Source: Cytophagaceae bacterium (GTDB taxonomy: Bacteria; Bacteroidota; Bacteroidia; Cytophagales; Spirosomataceae). Taken from it: a stretch of 64,000 nt of DNA. Where the stretch lies: NCBI GenBank assembly GCA_016722655.1, contig JADKIR010000005.1, positions 1,240,001 through 1,304,000 of the forward strand. The letters run 5' to 3'. Below, in pieces: positions 44,873-54,800 of this stretch (the first letter of the stretch is position 1; every line of letters starts with the position of its first letter). Made by a program: the position numbers and the translations under genes. The notes under the pieces were generated by a model, which was not told where the DNA came from, did no database searches, and saw only the letters and a program-made list of their open reading frames with translations.

Positions 44873-46336
44873 TTAATCCGTATTTTGAATTATTTTTTTA
44901 GTAAAAACCTGATATTTCCCTTTTGCTTTAACGATAAGCATGCCCGGAGTTTTCTTTCCGGGAGTAATATAGGCCTCACCATCACTTAAATTAGTAACTG
45001 AGTAAGGAATTGATCTTCCATTCAAATCCAATAAATCAATTTTTGAATCCCTGATATTGGAAAAAATATGAATCCTGTTTCCTTTCACCGGATTCTCAAT
45101 ATCAAAAAATTCACCATCAAAAGAGAAATTTTCAGAAATTATCTTAGAATATTTTACAGTTCCGTCAAGGTCATTGAGTTGAAGTCTGTAATAATTTAAA
45201 CCTTCAAACGGTTTTTCATCCACAAAAGAATAAACCGTAGATTCATTATTATATTCAAGTTTACCAATAGATTCAAATGACTTGGCATCCTGCGACTTTT
45301 GAATTCTGAAAAAGTCAAAATTATTGGCTTCGGAAGCATTCCAATTTATATAAATAGCATTTTTTCTTGTATTGGATTCAAAAGAACTAATCTTAACCGG
45401 AAATGGTGTACCCGCTGTTGAATAACTACAATTTACTGTTGCATTGTAGGTACCTGCATTGGCACATTGTGCATCAGGGTTATTTCCGGAAGTATTTACA
45501 TCACAAAACTTAAGATTAGTACCAAAAAATGATCCTCCACACTGGATATTTGATACGCCATTTTCAACTCTGATCCAACCATCAGTACCGGAAATATTTT
45601 TCGAAATTGTCAAATCTCCCCCTTTAATTTCCATGGTGCCGTTATTAGTCATATTGCCACCTATACTTGCACCATTTTGAACAATAATATCACCAGAGGA
45701 CCCATTAACCATTGGTAGGTTTTTATCCGTTACTCTCAAAGAATTTACCTCAATCAAGCCATTGTTGGTCAGTCCGCCATGATTGTAATACTCGGTGGTT
45801 ACATTAACATAGGCGTTATTATTAAGCGTAGTCTCGGCATTCTCAAACTTAGTGAAATAAATATTTCCACTATTGTTAATCGTTGGACCCGATTGTATCA
45901 TAAACAAAGAAGTACTGACAGCATTTATTGTCCCTCCGGCTTCGTTATTGAATTGAGTTGTTTGTCCGCCATTTTGAGCAAAAGAAATCTGATTGGTAGA
46001 AGTAAAATTGAAAGTACCTCCATTTTTATTATTAACAATAAAAGTACCTTGTCCACCGGTCATTGAAGTATTGGTGGTGCCATAATTATTTATGGTCCAG
46101 CCTTGGTTGGCACTCATATTATCCCAGGTAAAACTTACACCGGTAGCAACACAAATGGTACCATTACCACCATTGATATTGGGGTTGGTGAGATTAGAAT
46201 TCACACAAAGGGTTTCTCCGGAATTAACATTGAAATTTGTAGAGCCTGTTCCTGAATATATATATGTACAGGTTGTACATTGCGAAAAGCTTTTAAAAGC
46301 TATAAAAGTCAAAAATAGCAAAAGTGTTTTTTTCAT
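44873..46336 (-). CDS. T9SS cargo protein with Por-type C-terminal sorting domain, 487 aa
   Basis: It has a signal peptide ending in KSFSQ. A long passenger rich in Asn, Gly and Thr with short regular strands (GTICVATGVSFTWDN, GTINAVSTSLFMIQSG) looks like a beta-solenoid. A following domain (about 320-400) resembles the region often preceding sorting domains. The last about 80 residues match a type A T9SS CTD: IDLLDLNGRSIPYSV, then PGMLIVKAKGK and a basic end. It is predicted to be secreted or anchored on the surface through the Por/T9SS system. It starts 12 bp after a hidden 42-codon gene. Confidence 0.85.
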   Translation of the reverse strand: MKKTLLLFLTFIAFKSFSQCTTCTYIYSGTGSTNFNVNSGETLCVNSNLTNPNINGGNGTICVATGVSFTWDNMSANQGWTINNYGTTNTSMTGGQGTFIVNNKNGGTFNFTSTNQISFAQNGGQTTQFNNEAGGTINAVSTSLFMIQSGPTINNSGNIYFTKFENAETTLNNNAYVNVTTEYYNHGGLTNNGLIEVNSLRVTDKNLPMVNGSSGDIIVQNGASIGGNMTNNGTMEIKGGDLTISKNISGTDGWIRVENGVSNIQCGGSFFGTNLKFCDVNTSGNNPDAQCANAGTYNATVNCSYSTAGTPFPVKISSFESNTRKNAIYINWNASEANNFDFFRIQKSQDAKSFESIGKLEYNNESTVYSFVDEKPFEGLNYYRLQLNDLDGTVKYSKIISENFSFDGEFFDIENPVKGNRIHIFSNIRDSKIDLLDLNGRSIPYSVTNLSDGEAYITPGKKTPGMLIVKAKGKYQVFTKKIIQNTD

Positions 46337-46348
46337 GTTTATAAAAAA

Positions 46349-46477
46349 TTAAGGAGTGTATTTATTTCCACCAAAATCAGAAATAGAACCGGTTTTTAAA
46401 GTTAAAGAACTAATTTTACCAATAACTTTTAGCTTTGGTTTCAGATATTTTGCTTTGTTTAATAATCTTGTATTCAT
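46349..46477 (-). CDS. Small protein (42 aa) with lasso-peptide leader-like motif
   Basis: A clean 42-codon frame from ATG 46477 to TAA 46349 sits between and in the same direction as the lysyl-oxidase-like gene (74 bp before) and the T9SS cargo gene (12 bp after). The product has Tyr11, Pro14, Leu16, Gly20, Leu25 and Thr26, which fits the YxxPxLxxxGxxxxLT motif that binds the RRE (PqqD-like) protein in lasso-peptide leaders. If Thr26 is the -2 residue, the core would be the last 15 residues starting KTGSISDFGG, with Asp at core position 7 as the ring acceptor. A Lys start is atypical. No maturation genes are in the window. Confidence 0.6.
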   Translation of the reverse strand: MNTRLLNKAKYLKPKLKVIGKISSLTLKTGSISDFGGNKYTP

Positions 46478-46551
46478 GTTGTTACATTTTCTTTCCCAAA
46501 TTATTTCAAAAATCGAGCCAGAAAATTTTTCTTTCTAAAATTTCATCTGAA

Positions 46552-47877
46552 TCATTTTTTTTGTTTAGAGATAAATACTTTTTTCCTAAATGTATTGTTG
46601 GTTCTATCTGCTTCCAGGTATTTTTTCTCGGGGTCAATCTCTATTTCAAGGATGTAAAACCCTGGTTTTAATCGTTTAGGTAATTTAAGATATTGACCCT
46701 CATACATATACCCATAGGTATCATATCCTCCAACACTTATTCCCTGGTGATCAAATTTACAATCGGTAAATTCCCCAAAACCATAATTTATCAGATTCCC
46801 TTTTGAATAGTTTTTTCCATTTGTAAAACATAAACTATCAAAAGGATTGTTACAAATACCTGTATCAAAAAGACAATAACTGATTTTTCTACCTTCTGAT
46901 ACTAGTTTTCTCTTCGATTGTTTTTCTTTCAATAGTCTGAACTCAACCCAATCGTCCACATGGTAATGATTGTGCCCCGGTTTCCTATCAAAATAATTGG
47001 TACCGGCATGGATATCTTCTTTGATAATTTGACTTGAGGAATCTAAACGATATACTCTTTGAACAAGATTCTGTCTTGGGTCTTCTCCATTTTCACACTT
47101 TGACTCAAAATCAACTTCTTTATCACCGCAAAACCATTTATTTAATCCAAAGATTTCCATAGGGCCCGTACCAATATTTGCGATTGTGGCCGCAAATCTT
47201 ATTTGCCCCGGAAAATCAGGGTGATTCCAGGGAAATTCTTCTATTTGTGCATTGGTAAAAGATTCAAGTATTACTAAATCCGGCAATAAATTACATGGAG
47301 CTTTCCCGTCAGGGCAGGCACATGCAGCAGGATTATTTTCAGAACAAGGGGGATTTCCATACCCGGGGTTTGGGTTATTTTCAAATGATAGGCTGAAAAA
47401 ATTCAGACTCCCGGTCATATTACTCCTTAAATCCGTAACAATAATTTTCCATATCCCATTGGGATTTTGACCATTGTTAACCAGTTCCAATCGGCCATCG
47501 GGGATATACTCTCCGGTATAGGGGTATTTTCCCTGATGGATGTATCCCGAAAAACCATAAGTACTGAAGCAGGTATTAAAATATAAATCCGATTCTTCTC
47601 CTCCATTTCGGTTAGTTAGCCAGGTTCGGGTTGCGTCAGGGGCGATAAGTTCAATTTTTAAATCCGAAATTCTTTCATGGCTAATATTTATACAAACTTT
47701 TGATAAACCATATCCGGAGTCAATGGCTTGAACAGGGAGGGAAACTTTCAAATTAAAAGTGTCGGGAATTATTTCATTTTTAAAGTCATCAATTTTGCCA
47801 CCTTCACTTAAAAACATTTGAGAATTCGCTATTTGTGAACTAATTATCAGTAAAATCAGGATTAAAAAGGTACGCAT
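46552..47877 (-). CDS. Exported P-domain plus lysyl-oxidase-like protein, 441 aa
   Basis: It has a signal peptide ending in IANSQ. Residues about 45-165 match a proprotein-convertase P-domain (VCINISHERISDLKIELIAP, GIWKIIVTDL). After a Cys-rich linker, the rest matches the lysyl-oxidase domain: a copper-site-like GHNHYHVDDWVEFRL, and CDFKFDH-like and Cys-rich segments that may form disulfides. Bacterial lysyl oxidases oxidise amines on surface proteins. The fusion of P-domain and oxidase is unusual. The next gene downstream encodes the 42-aa peptide. Confidence 0.8.
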   Translation of the reverse strand: MRTFLILILLIISSQIANSQMFLSEGGKIDDFKNEIIPDTFNLKVSLPVQAIDSGYGLSKVCINISHERISDLKIELIAPDATRTWLTNRNGGEESDLYFNTCFSTYGFSGYIHQGKYPYTGEYIPDGRLELVNNGQNPNGIWKIIVTDLRSNMTGSLNFFSLSFENNPNPGYGNPPCSENNPAACACPDGKAPCNLLPDLVILESFTNAQIEEFPWNHPDFPGQIRFAATIANIGTGPMEIFGLNKWFCGDKEVDFESKCENGEDPRQNLVQRVYRLDSSSQIIKEDIHAGTNYFDRKPGHNHYHVDDWVEFRLLKEKQSKRKLVSEGRKISYCLFDTGICNNPFDSLCFTNGKNYSKGNLINYGFGEFTDCKFDHQGISVGGYDTYGYMYEGQYLKLPKRLKPGFYILEIEIDPEKKYLEADRTNNTFRKKVFISKQKK

Positions 47878-48045
47878 TGTAAAAAAATTTGATGTAATTA
47901 TTCAAATTTAATAAATCCTTGAGATACAAAATTAAACTCTTAAAATAATGTTTAAAAAAAATAAATTCTTGAAAAATTCTGCTCCATTTTATCCTAAAAA
48001 ATCTGAATTTTTAAAAAATAGAAGTCATTAAAAAAACATATTCAC

Positions 48046-48079
48046 AAAAAAAAATACCCACTCTTACAAGCAGGTATTT
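48046..48079 (-). terminator. Intrinsic terminator after the TPM/YgcG gene
   Basis: AAATACC pairs with GGTATTT. On the minus strand it is followed by a run of Ts. Confidence 0.7.
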
Positions 48080-48101
48080 CAATATTTTTTAAACAACAGT
48101 A

Positions 48102-48899
48102 TCAATAATCTCCACTGGCACCGCCGCCGCCGAAGCTTCCGCCACCGAAGCCTCCGAAGCCACCGCCTCCTCCGCTACCCCAGGATGAGCCGCCACCTCC
48201 CCAGGATGAACCACCGCCACCCCAGTTTCCTGACTGGCTACCCCAGCCGGTAAAAACCGTATATGGCCATGCACTGTTTCCTTTGTTTTTATTTCCACCT
48301 CCACCTTTGCTGTTACGACCTATAATCCAAAGTATAAATATGATCAAAACAACCAAAATAATAAAGAAAATCAAACCATCACCTTCTTCCTCGGGTTTGG
48401 CCTGATATTCACCTGATGCATATTTTATGATCGCATCGGTGGCCTGGTCAAGTCCTTCAAAATATTTCAACTCCTTAAAATTGGGAGCTATTATGGTCGA
48501 AATAATCCTTTTGGCGTAAATATCAGGGATAGCCCCTTCCATTCCATAGCCGGTCTGGATCGTAATTTTACGGTCGCCGGGAGCCCATAAAAGCACCAGA
48601 CCGTTATTCTTGTCTTTTTGACCAACACCCCATTTCCGACCTAATTCAATAGCATAGTCAGCAGCCTCCATGGGTTGTGTTGATTTCACTATTACAATTA
48701 CAACCTGAGTAGAGGAAGAGTCATTGTAAGCAACCAGTTTACGCTCCAATTGCTGTATTTGGGCATCGCTAAGCAGCCCACCTACAAAGTCATTGACTAA
48801 TTTAGGTGGACTGGGCTTTGCAGGGATATCCTGAGCCCATGTACCTGAATTAATAAATACTAGAGTAAAAAACAGAAGAAATTTTCTTTTCATGGTCAA
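48102..48899 (-). CDS. TPM-domain protein (YgcG-like) with Gly-rich tail
   Basis: This is a 265-aa exported, membrane-anchored protein with a signal peptide ending in TWAQ, a TPM domain (about 30-160, with SDAQIQQLERKLVAYNDSSS and QTGYGMEGAIPD), one membrane segment (about 178-196) and a Gly/Ser/Trp-rich tail ending GGASGDY. TPM proteins of plants aid photosystem II repair. Bacterial ones are linked to LemA and membrane stress. Its start overlaps the TPM gene upstream by 4 bp. Confidence 0.93.
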   Translation of the reverse strand: MTMKRKFLLFFTLVFINSGTWAQDIPAKPSPPKLVNDFVGGLLSDAQIQQLERKLVAYNDSSSTQVVIVIVKSTQPMEAADYAIELGRKWGVGQKDKNNGLVLLWAPGDRKITIQTGYGMEGAIPDIYAKRIISTIIAPNFKELKYFEGLDQATDAIIKYASGEYQAKPEEEGDGLIFFIILVVLIIFILWIIGRNSKGGGGNKNKGNSAWPYTVFTGWGSQSGNWGGGGSSWGGGGSSWGSGGGGGFGGFGGGSFGGGGASGDY

Positions 48900-49327
48900 T
48901 GTCCGATGCTTAGGTCATCAGATATTTCATTTTTATCGGTTTTCTGGTAAGGGTAAAACGCTTTGAGCTTTATGCCGGCTTCTTTGATTCCTGCAATGAG
49001 TCCGTTTTCAAAATCACCCTTTTTAAAGTTTTCTTTTAAAAGCTCAACCGTTGAATTCCAAAAATCGGCTCCAACTTTTTGATTGATTCCCTTGTCGCCC
49101 AAAACTGCAAATTTATGGTCTTCGTAAGCCAAATAAAACAGTACCCCATTTCTGTTGGCTGTTTTATGAAGTAGCAGATATTCGAATACTTCCTTGGCCC
49201 TATCCATTGGATTGGCATGAGCACAAGTGGTTTCGATATGCACTTTCACTTCTCCCGAAGTATTGGTTTCGGCTTCTTTTATTGCCTCTATTACGTTGGC
49301 CTGCTGGGTCTCGCTGAGTATAAACAT
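48896..49327 (-). CDS. TPM-domain protein, 143 aa
   Basis: A compact TPM domain without signal peptide or membrane anchor: LSETQQANVIEAIKEAETNT, then GEVKVHIETTC and FAVLGDKGINQKV. It forms an operon with LemA (33 bp upstream) and the YgcG-like gene (ATGA overlap). The arrangement LemA-TPM-TPM is widespread and its role, probably envelope-related, is unclear. Confidence 0.9.
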   Translation of the reverse strand: MFILSETQQANVIEAIKEAETNTSGEVKVHIETTCAHANPMDRAKEVFEYLLLHKTANRNGVLFYLAYEDHKFAVLGDKGINQKVGADFWNSTVELLKENFKKGDFENGLIAGIKEAGIKLKAFYPYQKTDKNEISDDLSIGH

Positions 49328-49334
49328 AAAAATA

Positions 49335-49352
49335 AGCCCGCTTTCACGGGCT
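49335..49352 (-). terminator. Attenuator-like hairpin between lemA and the TPM genes
   Basis: AGCCCG and CGGGCT pair around a 6-nt loop. On the minus strand TATTTTTATG follows, so the T-rich tract runs into the TPM start codon. It could reduce expression of the two TPM genes relative to lemA. Confidence 0.55.
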
Positions 49353-49360
49353 CGGAATGA

Positions 49361-49954
49361 TTATTTTTTGAAATCAAAATTCACATCAGGAGCTGTCTGA
49401 GCTTTTTCTGAAGCTTCAAAGAAAGCTTTAGTAGCAAAACCAAAGATATTAGCCATGATATTGTTAGGGAAAGTTCTCACAGAAAGGTTGTAATCTCCAA
49501 CTGATTTGTTGAAGTCAGTTCTGGCAACTGCGATACGGTTTTCAGTACCCTCAATCTGAGCCTGCAGTTCCAGAAAGTTCTGGTTGGCTTTCAGATTAGG
49601 ATATTGTTCCACTGATACTAATAGTCTGCTCAACGAACCGCTCAATTGATCTTGTGCAGCCTGAAACTTGGCCATATTTTCCGGTGTCAAATCTTTAGCC
49701 TCAAATTTTACCTGAGTTGCGGCTGCCCTTGCATCAATTACTGCAGTAAGTGTACTTTTTTCAAAATCAGCAGCACCTTGAACAGTTTTTACCAAATTGG
49801 CAATCAGGTCAGAACGACGTTGATATTGGGTTTGTACCAGTGCCCATTTTTCCTGTACTGTGTTTTCTTTACCTACCAGGCCATTGTATGAGTTGCATCC
49901 ATACATTCCAAAGATGGCCAAAACTGCTACGATTATTAAAGTTCCTTTTTTCAT
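49361..49954 (-). CDS. lemA: LemA family lipoprotein
   Basis: This is a 197-aa protein with a lipobox Cys at residue 20 (FGMYGC). The LemA domain (about 25-180) is all helical: VQEKWALVQTQYQRRSDLI, NLVKTVQGAADFEKSTLTAV, LLVSVEQYPNLKANQNFLEL and EGTENRIAVARTDFNKSVGD, ending in FPNNIMANIFGF. It is membrane-anchored and of unknown precise function. It is the first gene of the LemA-TPM-TPM operon. Confidence 0.95.
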   Translation of the reverse strand: MKKGTLIIVAVLAIFGMYGCNSYNGLVGKENTVQEKWALVQTQYQRRSDLIANLVKTVQGAADFEKSTLTAVIDARAAATQVKFEAKDLTPENMAKFQAAQDQLSGSLSRLLVSVEQYPNLKANQNFLELQAQIEGTENRIAVARTDFNKSVGDYNLSVRTFPNNIMANIFGFATKAFFEASEKAQTAPDVNFDFKK

Positions 49955-50058
49955 TTTTCAGAGGTTTTATTAAAAATTTTCCTAAAATTATAAAAACTAT
50001 TGAATGTAATAAAATATATTATTTATGAAAGTATCCCAAATCTGTTGAATGGTAAATT

Positions 50059-51459
50059 TTACCATCTTTTGTTTTTAGGAATTGACTTATTAGGATAATC
50101 TGTGCCCTCTCCTATAAGTTTTTCAAGTGGAGTGATGTCAATAATATCCGAAGACGAAATATCCGAAAGCTGTGGTAACCAGTACTTTATAAATTTTGCT
50201 TCGGGATCATATTTTTTTGCCTGTCCGATAGGATTAAAATATCGGTCGTGCCTGGGATCTGTTCCAATACCGGCTATATAATTCCAGTTGCCCCAGTTGC
50301 TGCACACTTCATAATCAATCAATTGGCTCTCAAAATACATGGCTCCCCACCACCATTCCAGATTGAGGTCCTTGGTGAAAAAACTCGCCACCAGTTGCCT
50401 CCCACGGTTAGAAATGTATCCTGTGGTTTTGAGCTCGACCATGATGGCGTCAATGATAGGAACCCCCGTGCGGCCTTCTATCCACAACTGAAAATGCTCT
50501 TTATTTCTTCGCCAGGTCTTGTTGAGATCATGCTTTATACCACAGCGTTTAAACATCCTGATACCAAATTTTAAGGCTATGAAATAGAAATAATCCTTCC
50601 AAAGTAATTCAAAAATCAGCCAGTAGGTCGATTCGTTTTGAATACGTTCTGCCTCATATTTTTTCACCTGGAAATAAACAGTGCGTGGTGAAATACATCC
50701 AAAACTAAGATAAGGGGACAATTTGGATGAAAAATCCTTGCCGAGCATCTGGTTGCGGGTTTCTTTATAAGTTTTCAATAGGTCTTTTTCCCAGATAAAC
50801 TCATTCAGATTTACCATTGCCTGTTTTTCACCGCCCAAAAAGTGGTTCAGATCTTTTTCACTTGGTTTAAATTCCTCATATCCAAGGTCTTTTAAATCGG
50901 GAATTTTTGTTTTTTCCAGATTTTCGGGTGAAATTATAGCTTCAGGTACCGGCAATTCGTCTCTTACTTTCCAGGCATTTTCTACTTTTTTCCTGAAATC
51001 AGTAAAAACATCGGGTACAAAATGTATTTGAAATGGCAAATCCCTCACATGAATAAGGGTATTGGACCAAAAAAAATCTATTTCAATGTTCTTGGTTTTT
51101 AGTTTTTGATAAAGTGCCGACTCCACGTTGGTTTCTTCCTGAGTTACTTCTTTGGAAGCAATTACCTTTTCTACATCATATTTTACTGAAAGATCATAAA
51201 GCTCATTTTCAGGAATTCCAAATTTCACAACAAGGTCTGAACCCAACTTTTGAAGATTAGATTTGAGCTCGGTCAATGATTCAAGGAGGAATTTTGCTCT
51301 GAAAACACCGGTCCGATTGAATCCCAAACCATTAGGCATAAACATTCTCTGATCAATCACATACACGGGCACAACTTTCCCTTCTTGAGAAGCCTGCAAA
51401 AGTGCCTGATTATCTTTTACCCTCAGATCGTTTCGAAACCAAAAAAGAATATTACCCAT
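50059..51459 (-). CDS. DASH-family cryptochrome/photolyase
   Basis: This is a 466-aa flavoprotein that repairs or senses UV damage in DNA, in the CRY-DASH branch. The N-terminal antenna-binding alpha/beta domain starts ILFWFRNDLRVKDNQAL. The FAD-binding domain has SSKLSPYLSFGCISPR, ELLWKDYFYFIALKFG, TTGYISNRGRQLVASFF and NWNYIAGIGTDPRHDRYFNP, all typical of the DASH type. It is cytoplasmic with no operon partner. Confidence 0.95.
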   Translation of the reverse strand: MGNILFWFRNDLRVKDNQALLQASQEGKVVPVYVIDQRMFMPNGLGFNRTGVFRAKFLLESLTELKSNLQKLGSDLVVKFGIPENELYDLSVKYDVEKVIASKEVTQEETNVESALYQKLKTKNIEIDFFWSNTLIHVRDLPFQIHFVPDVFTDFRKKVENAWKVRDELPVPEAIISPENLEKTKIPDLKDLGYEEFKPSEKDLNHFLGGEKQAMVNLNEFIWEKDLLKTYKETRNQMLGKDFSSKLSPYLSFGCISPRTVYFQVKKYEAERIQNESTYWLIFELLWKDYFYFIALKFGIRMFKRCGIKHDLNKTWRRNKEHFQLWIEGRTGVPIIDAIMVELKTTGYISNRGRQLVASFFTKDLNLEWWWGAMYFESQLIDYEVCSNWGNWNYIAGIGTDPRHDRYFNPIGQAKKYDPEAKFIKYWLPQLSDISSSDIIDITPLEKLIGEGTDYPNKSIPKNKRW

Positions 51460-51827
51460 GAAATATTGAAGAGAATTTTAATGCAAAAATGACTAAACGT
51501 TTTTGAATGAAAAACAAAAAGCTTTAATAATGTTTTCAGGCATGCAATAACAGTATTTCAGAACGAAAAACCGTCATTTTGACAATTCTAAATTATAATT
51601 TTTTTTAGAAAAGAATAAAATATGATAAAATGTTCATAAAGCTAAAAAATGGTGCTTAACAATTTCTTAATATACCTATATTGATAAAAAACTGTAATTT
51701 TTCAAGTTAGAAGCAGGATGTGAAATTTCGACTTTTTTTAATATAATTTTTAATTTAATTTTGTATTGTTTAATTTCAAAGTCAAATTACAAAAGTAATT
51801 AACAAATTAACCCCAAATTTTTATTTT
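51460..51827. other. Non-coding divergent promoter region
   Basis: A+T-rich region between the photolyase and the TonB receptor. A promoter-like TAATTTTG lies at 51756-51763. No gene or repeat was seen. Confidence 0.5.
51756..51763 (+). promoter_or_regulatory. Possible -7 promoter element (TAnnTTTG)
   Basis: TAATTTTG matches the Bacteroidota -7 consensus and lies 64 bp before the TonB receptor ATG. The expected upstream TTTG is replaced by a T-rich stretch, so this is tentative. Confidence 0.35.
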
Positions 51828-54800
51828 ATGAATCAAAAAACTACTTTTTTGAGGCTTTTGAGTATATTATTCATTGGCCTTGTTATGAGTTTTGGCCTAC
51901 AGGCTCAGGTTACAACATCTGCCTTAAGTGGTGTTGTTTCTGACACCAAAGGTGAAGCTTTACCCGGAGCCACCGTTTTGGCTGTTCATGTTCCAACTGG
52001 GACAAAATACGCTGGTATTACTGATACCAAAGGACGTTATAATTTCCCAATAGTAAGAGTAGGTGGTCCTTATGCAGTTTCTGTTTCTTTTGTAGGATTT
52101 AAAGATCAGAAAATCGAAGTTTCTAATTTAAGACTTGCTGAAACCGAGATTGTCAACTTCAAAATGGTTGATGCCAATACTACACTGGACGAAGTGGTTG
52201 TAACTTCGGATAGAAACAGAGTTTTGAGCAGCGAAAGAACAGGTTCTTTGACCAACATTGACCGTAATCAAATAGCCAATTTGCCTTCAATCTCAAGAAG
52301 TGTTAATGATTTAACCAGATTGACACCACAGGCAACAGGCCAGTCAATAGGTGGTGGTAACTACAGATCAAATAACTTTACTATTGATGGAGCCAACTTC
52401 AACAATCAGTTTGGTATTGGTCAGAATATCCCTGCCAACGGCTCACCAATTTCATTGGATGCCATAGAGCAGATATCTGTAAACATTACTCCATTTGATG
52501 TTCGTCAATCAGGCTTTACCGGTGCTGCTGTTAATGCAGTAACCCGTTCAGGTAGAAACGAATTCTTCGGTTCTGCATTTGCAACTTACCGTGATGAAAA
52601 ACTTCAGGGCAAAAAAGTTGGTGACAAAGAAGTTGTTCGTAACGATTTGTTCATCAAACAATATGGTGTAAGTGTAGGTGGACCAATTATCAAAGATAAA
52701 TTGTTCTTCTTTGTTAATTTGGAACAAAACAAAACCAATGAACCTGGCCCAACTAAAGTAGCTTCTAATGCTTCAATGCCTTTTGGCGGAGCCAACACTC
52801 CTACTTATGTGGCAAGACCAACAGAAGAATTTCTTGACGGTGTAAGCAAATACCTTTTGGACAAATATGGTTATGAAACAGGCCCTTACCAGGGTTATTC
52901 TAACAAGAGCTACAATGACAAATTATTTGCTAGAATTGACTGGAACATTAACAACAATCACAAAATCAATTTTAGATATAATCAGGTACAAAATGCTGAA
53001 CCAAGAACCATTTCATCTTCTACTTCAGGTTCAAACGTTTCTTTCTCATCTGCAAATAACCGTCTGAGCAACAATGCACTTCACTTCATGAATTCCAATT
53101 ATTTCCAGGAGGCAAACCTTTACTCAGGAACTGTGGAATACAATGGTAACTTTGGTAAATTTAACCACTCTTTGAGAGGTGCATGGGTTCATCAGTATGA
53201 GCCACGTACTTCGGGTGGTGGAGTATTTCCACTGGTTGATATCCTTGAAGGGGCATCGGTTATTACAACTTTTGGTTATGAGCCATTTACTTATGGAAAC
53301 CTTAGAGATGTTACTACTTATACACTTAATTACGATGCTAATTATTCTTTGGGTAAACATAATTTAACAGCAGGGGGTCAATTTGAAACAAGTACAACTA
53401 AAAATGGTTTCCAAAGATTTGGAACAGGATACTATATCTTTAACTCATGGAATGATTTCGTTTCAGGTGCAAAACCTAAAGATTATGCCCTTACATTTCC
53501 TTTGACAGCAGATGGTTCACAGGCTTTCCCTGGATTCCAGTTCAATCAAACATCATTGTATTTGCAGGATGTATTTAATGTAACGAACCGTCTCAAATTG
53601 ACTGGTGGTATCAGAATTGAACTTCCTTCTTTCCCTGGTGTTGATGAAATCAAAACTCACCCATTGGTTGCAGGTTTGACTTTTGCTGATGGTAGAAAAA
53701 TTGATACCGGTGAGCTTCCATCTACCAAATTGATGGTTTCTCCTAGATTAGGCTTCAATTATGATGTGAAAGGTGACAGAAGTATTCAATTACGTGGTGG
53801 TACTGGTGTATTTACCGGTAGAATTCCATTTGTATGGATAGTGGCTCAATCTGGTGATGCCGGAATGTTGCAAATAACTCAGGCTTTGAATGGCCAGGCA
53901 AATACTCCTGTTTTCAGCCCGGATGTCAAAGCCAACTATCCATCTACCCTTCCAGCAGCAGGAACTTTCATCCCAAGCTCAATCTCAGCAATGGATAAAG
54001 ATTTGAAATTCCCATCTACCTGGAAAAGTAGTTTAGCAGTTGATTTCAAACTTCCTTTGGGAATTACAGCTACATTTGAAGGTATCTTAAACAAAGACAT
54101 CAATGCTGTAATTGCTCAAAACGTAAACCTGACTCAACCTAAAGCTTTGAATGTTTCTGGTTATCCTGATAACAGAGAGATATATGCAAACCCTAACGTT
54201 GACAAGTTCATTAACAAACTAAACAATGCGGGTCAGGCTTCTGCCACAAATACAGGTGCATTTAACACTATTGTGATGAAAAATGCTCAGGGTGGCAACT
54301 ACTATTCGGCAATGATGCAATTGTCAAAACAATTTGACAAAGGTTTCTTTGCTACCTTGTCTTATGTAGCATCCGGTGCTCAAAACTTTGGTGACGGTAG
54401 CGGTGACCAGATACTTAACCTTTGGTCGATTCCTGAGATTGTGGGTAATTCAAACAATCCAGTTTTGGGTTATACATCAAACGTTCTTCCTCATAGATTA
54501 GTAGGTTCAGTTTCATACAATAGAAACCTTATCGGAAAATTAAAAACCGGAATCACATTGTTCTATGATGGTGCACATCAGGGAAGATATTCTTATACCT
54601 ACTCATCTGACTTTAACCGTGACGGTCAGGTTAATGACCTGATTTACATCCCTAAAGATGCTTCAGAGATTACCTTCCTTGATATTGCTGCAGGAAATAC
54701 CAGCTACGGTGGAAAAGCCTACACTGCTGCTGAGCAATCAACTATTTTCTTTAATTTGATTGAAAACGATCCGTATTTGAGCAAAAATAAAGGTAAATAT

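Noticed and set aside
48089..48304. 71-codon frame overlapping the Gly-rich tail of the YgcG-like gene
   Set aside because: It is the low-complexity tail read in another frame, with Ala/Val/Glu repeats arising from the same Gly codons.
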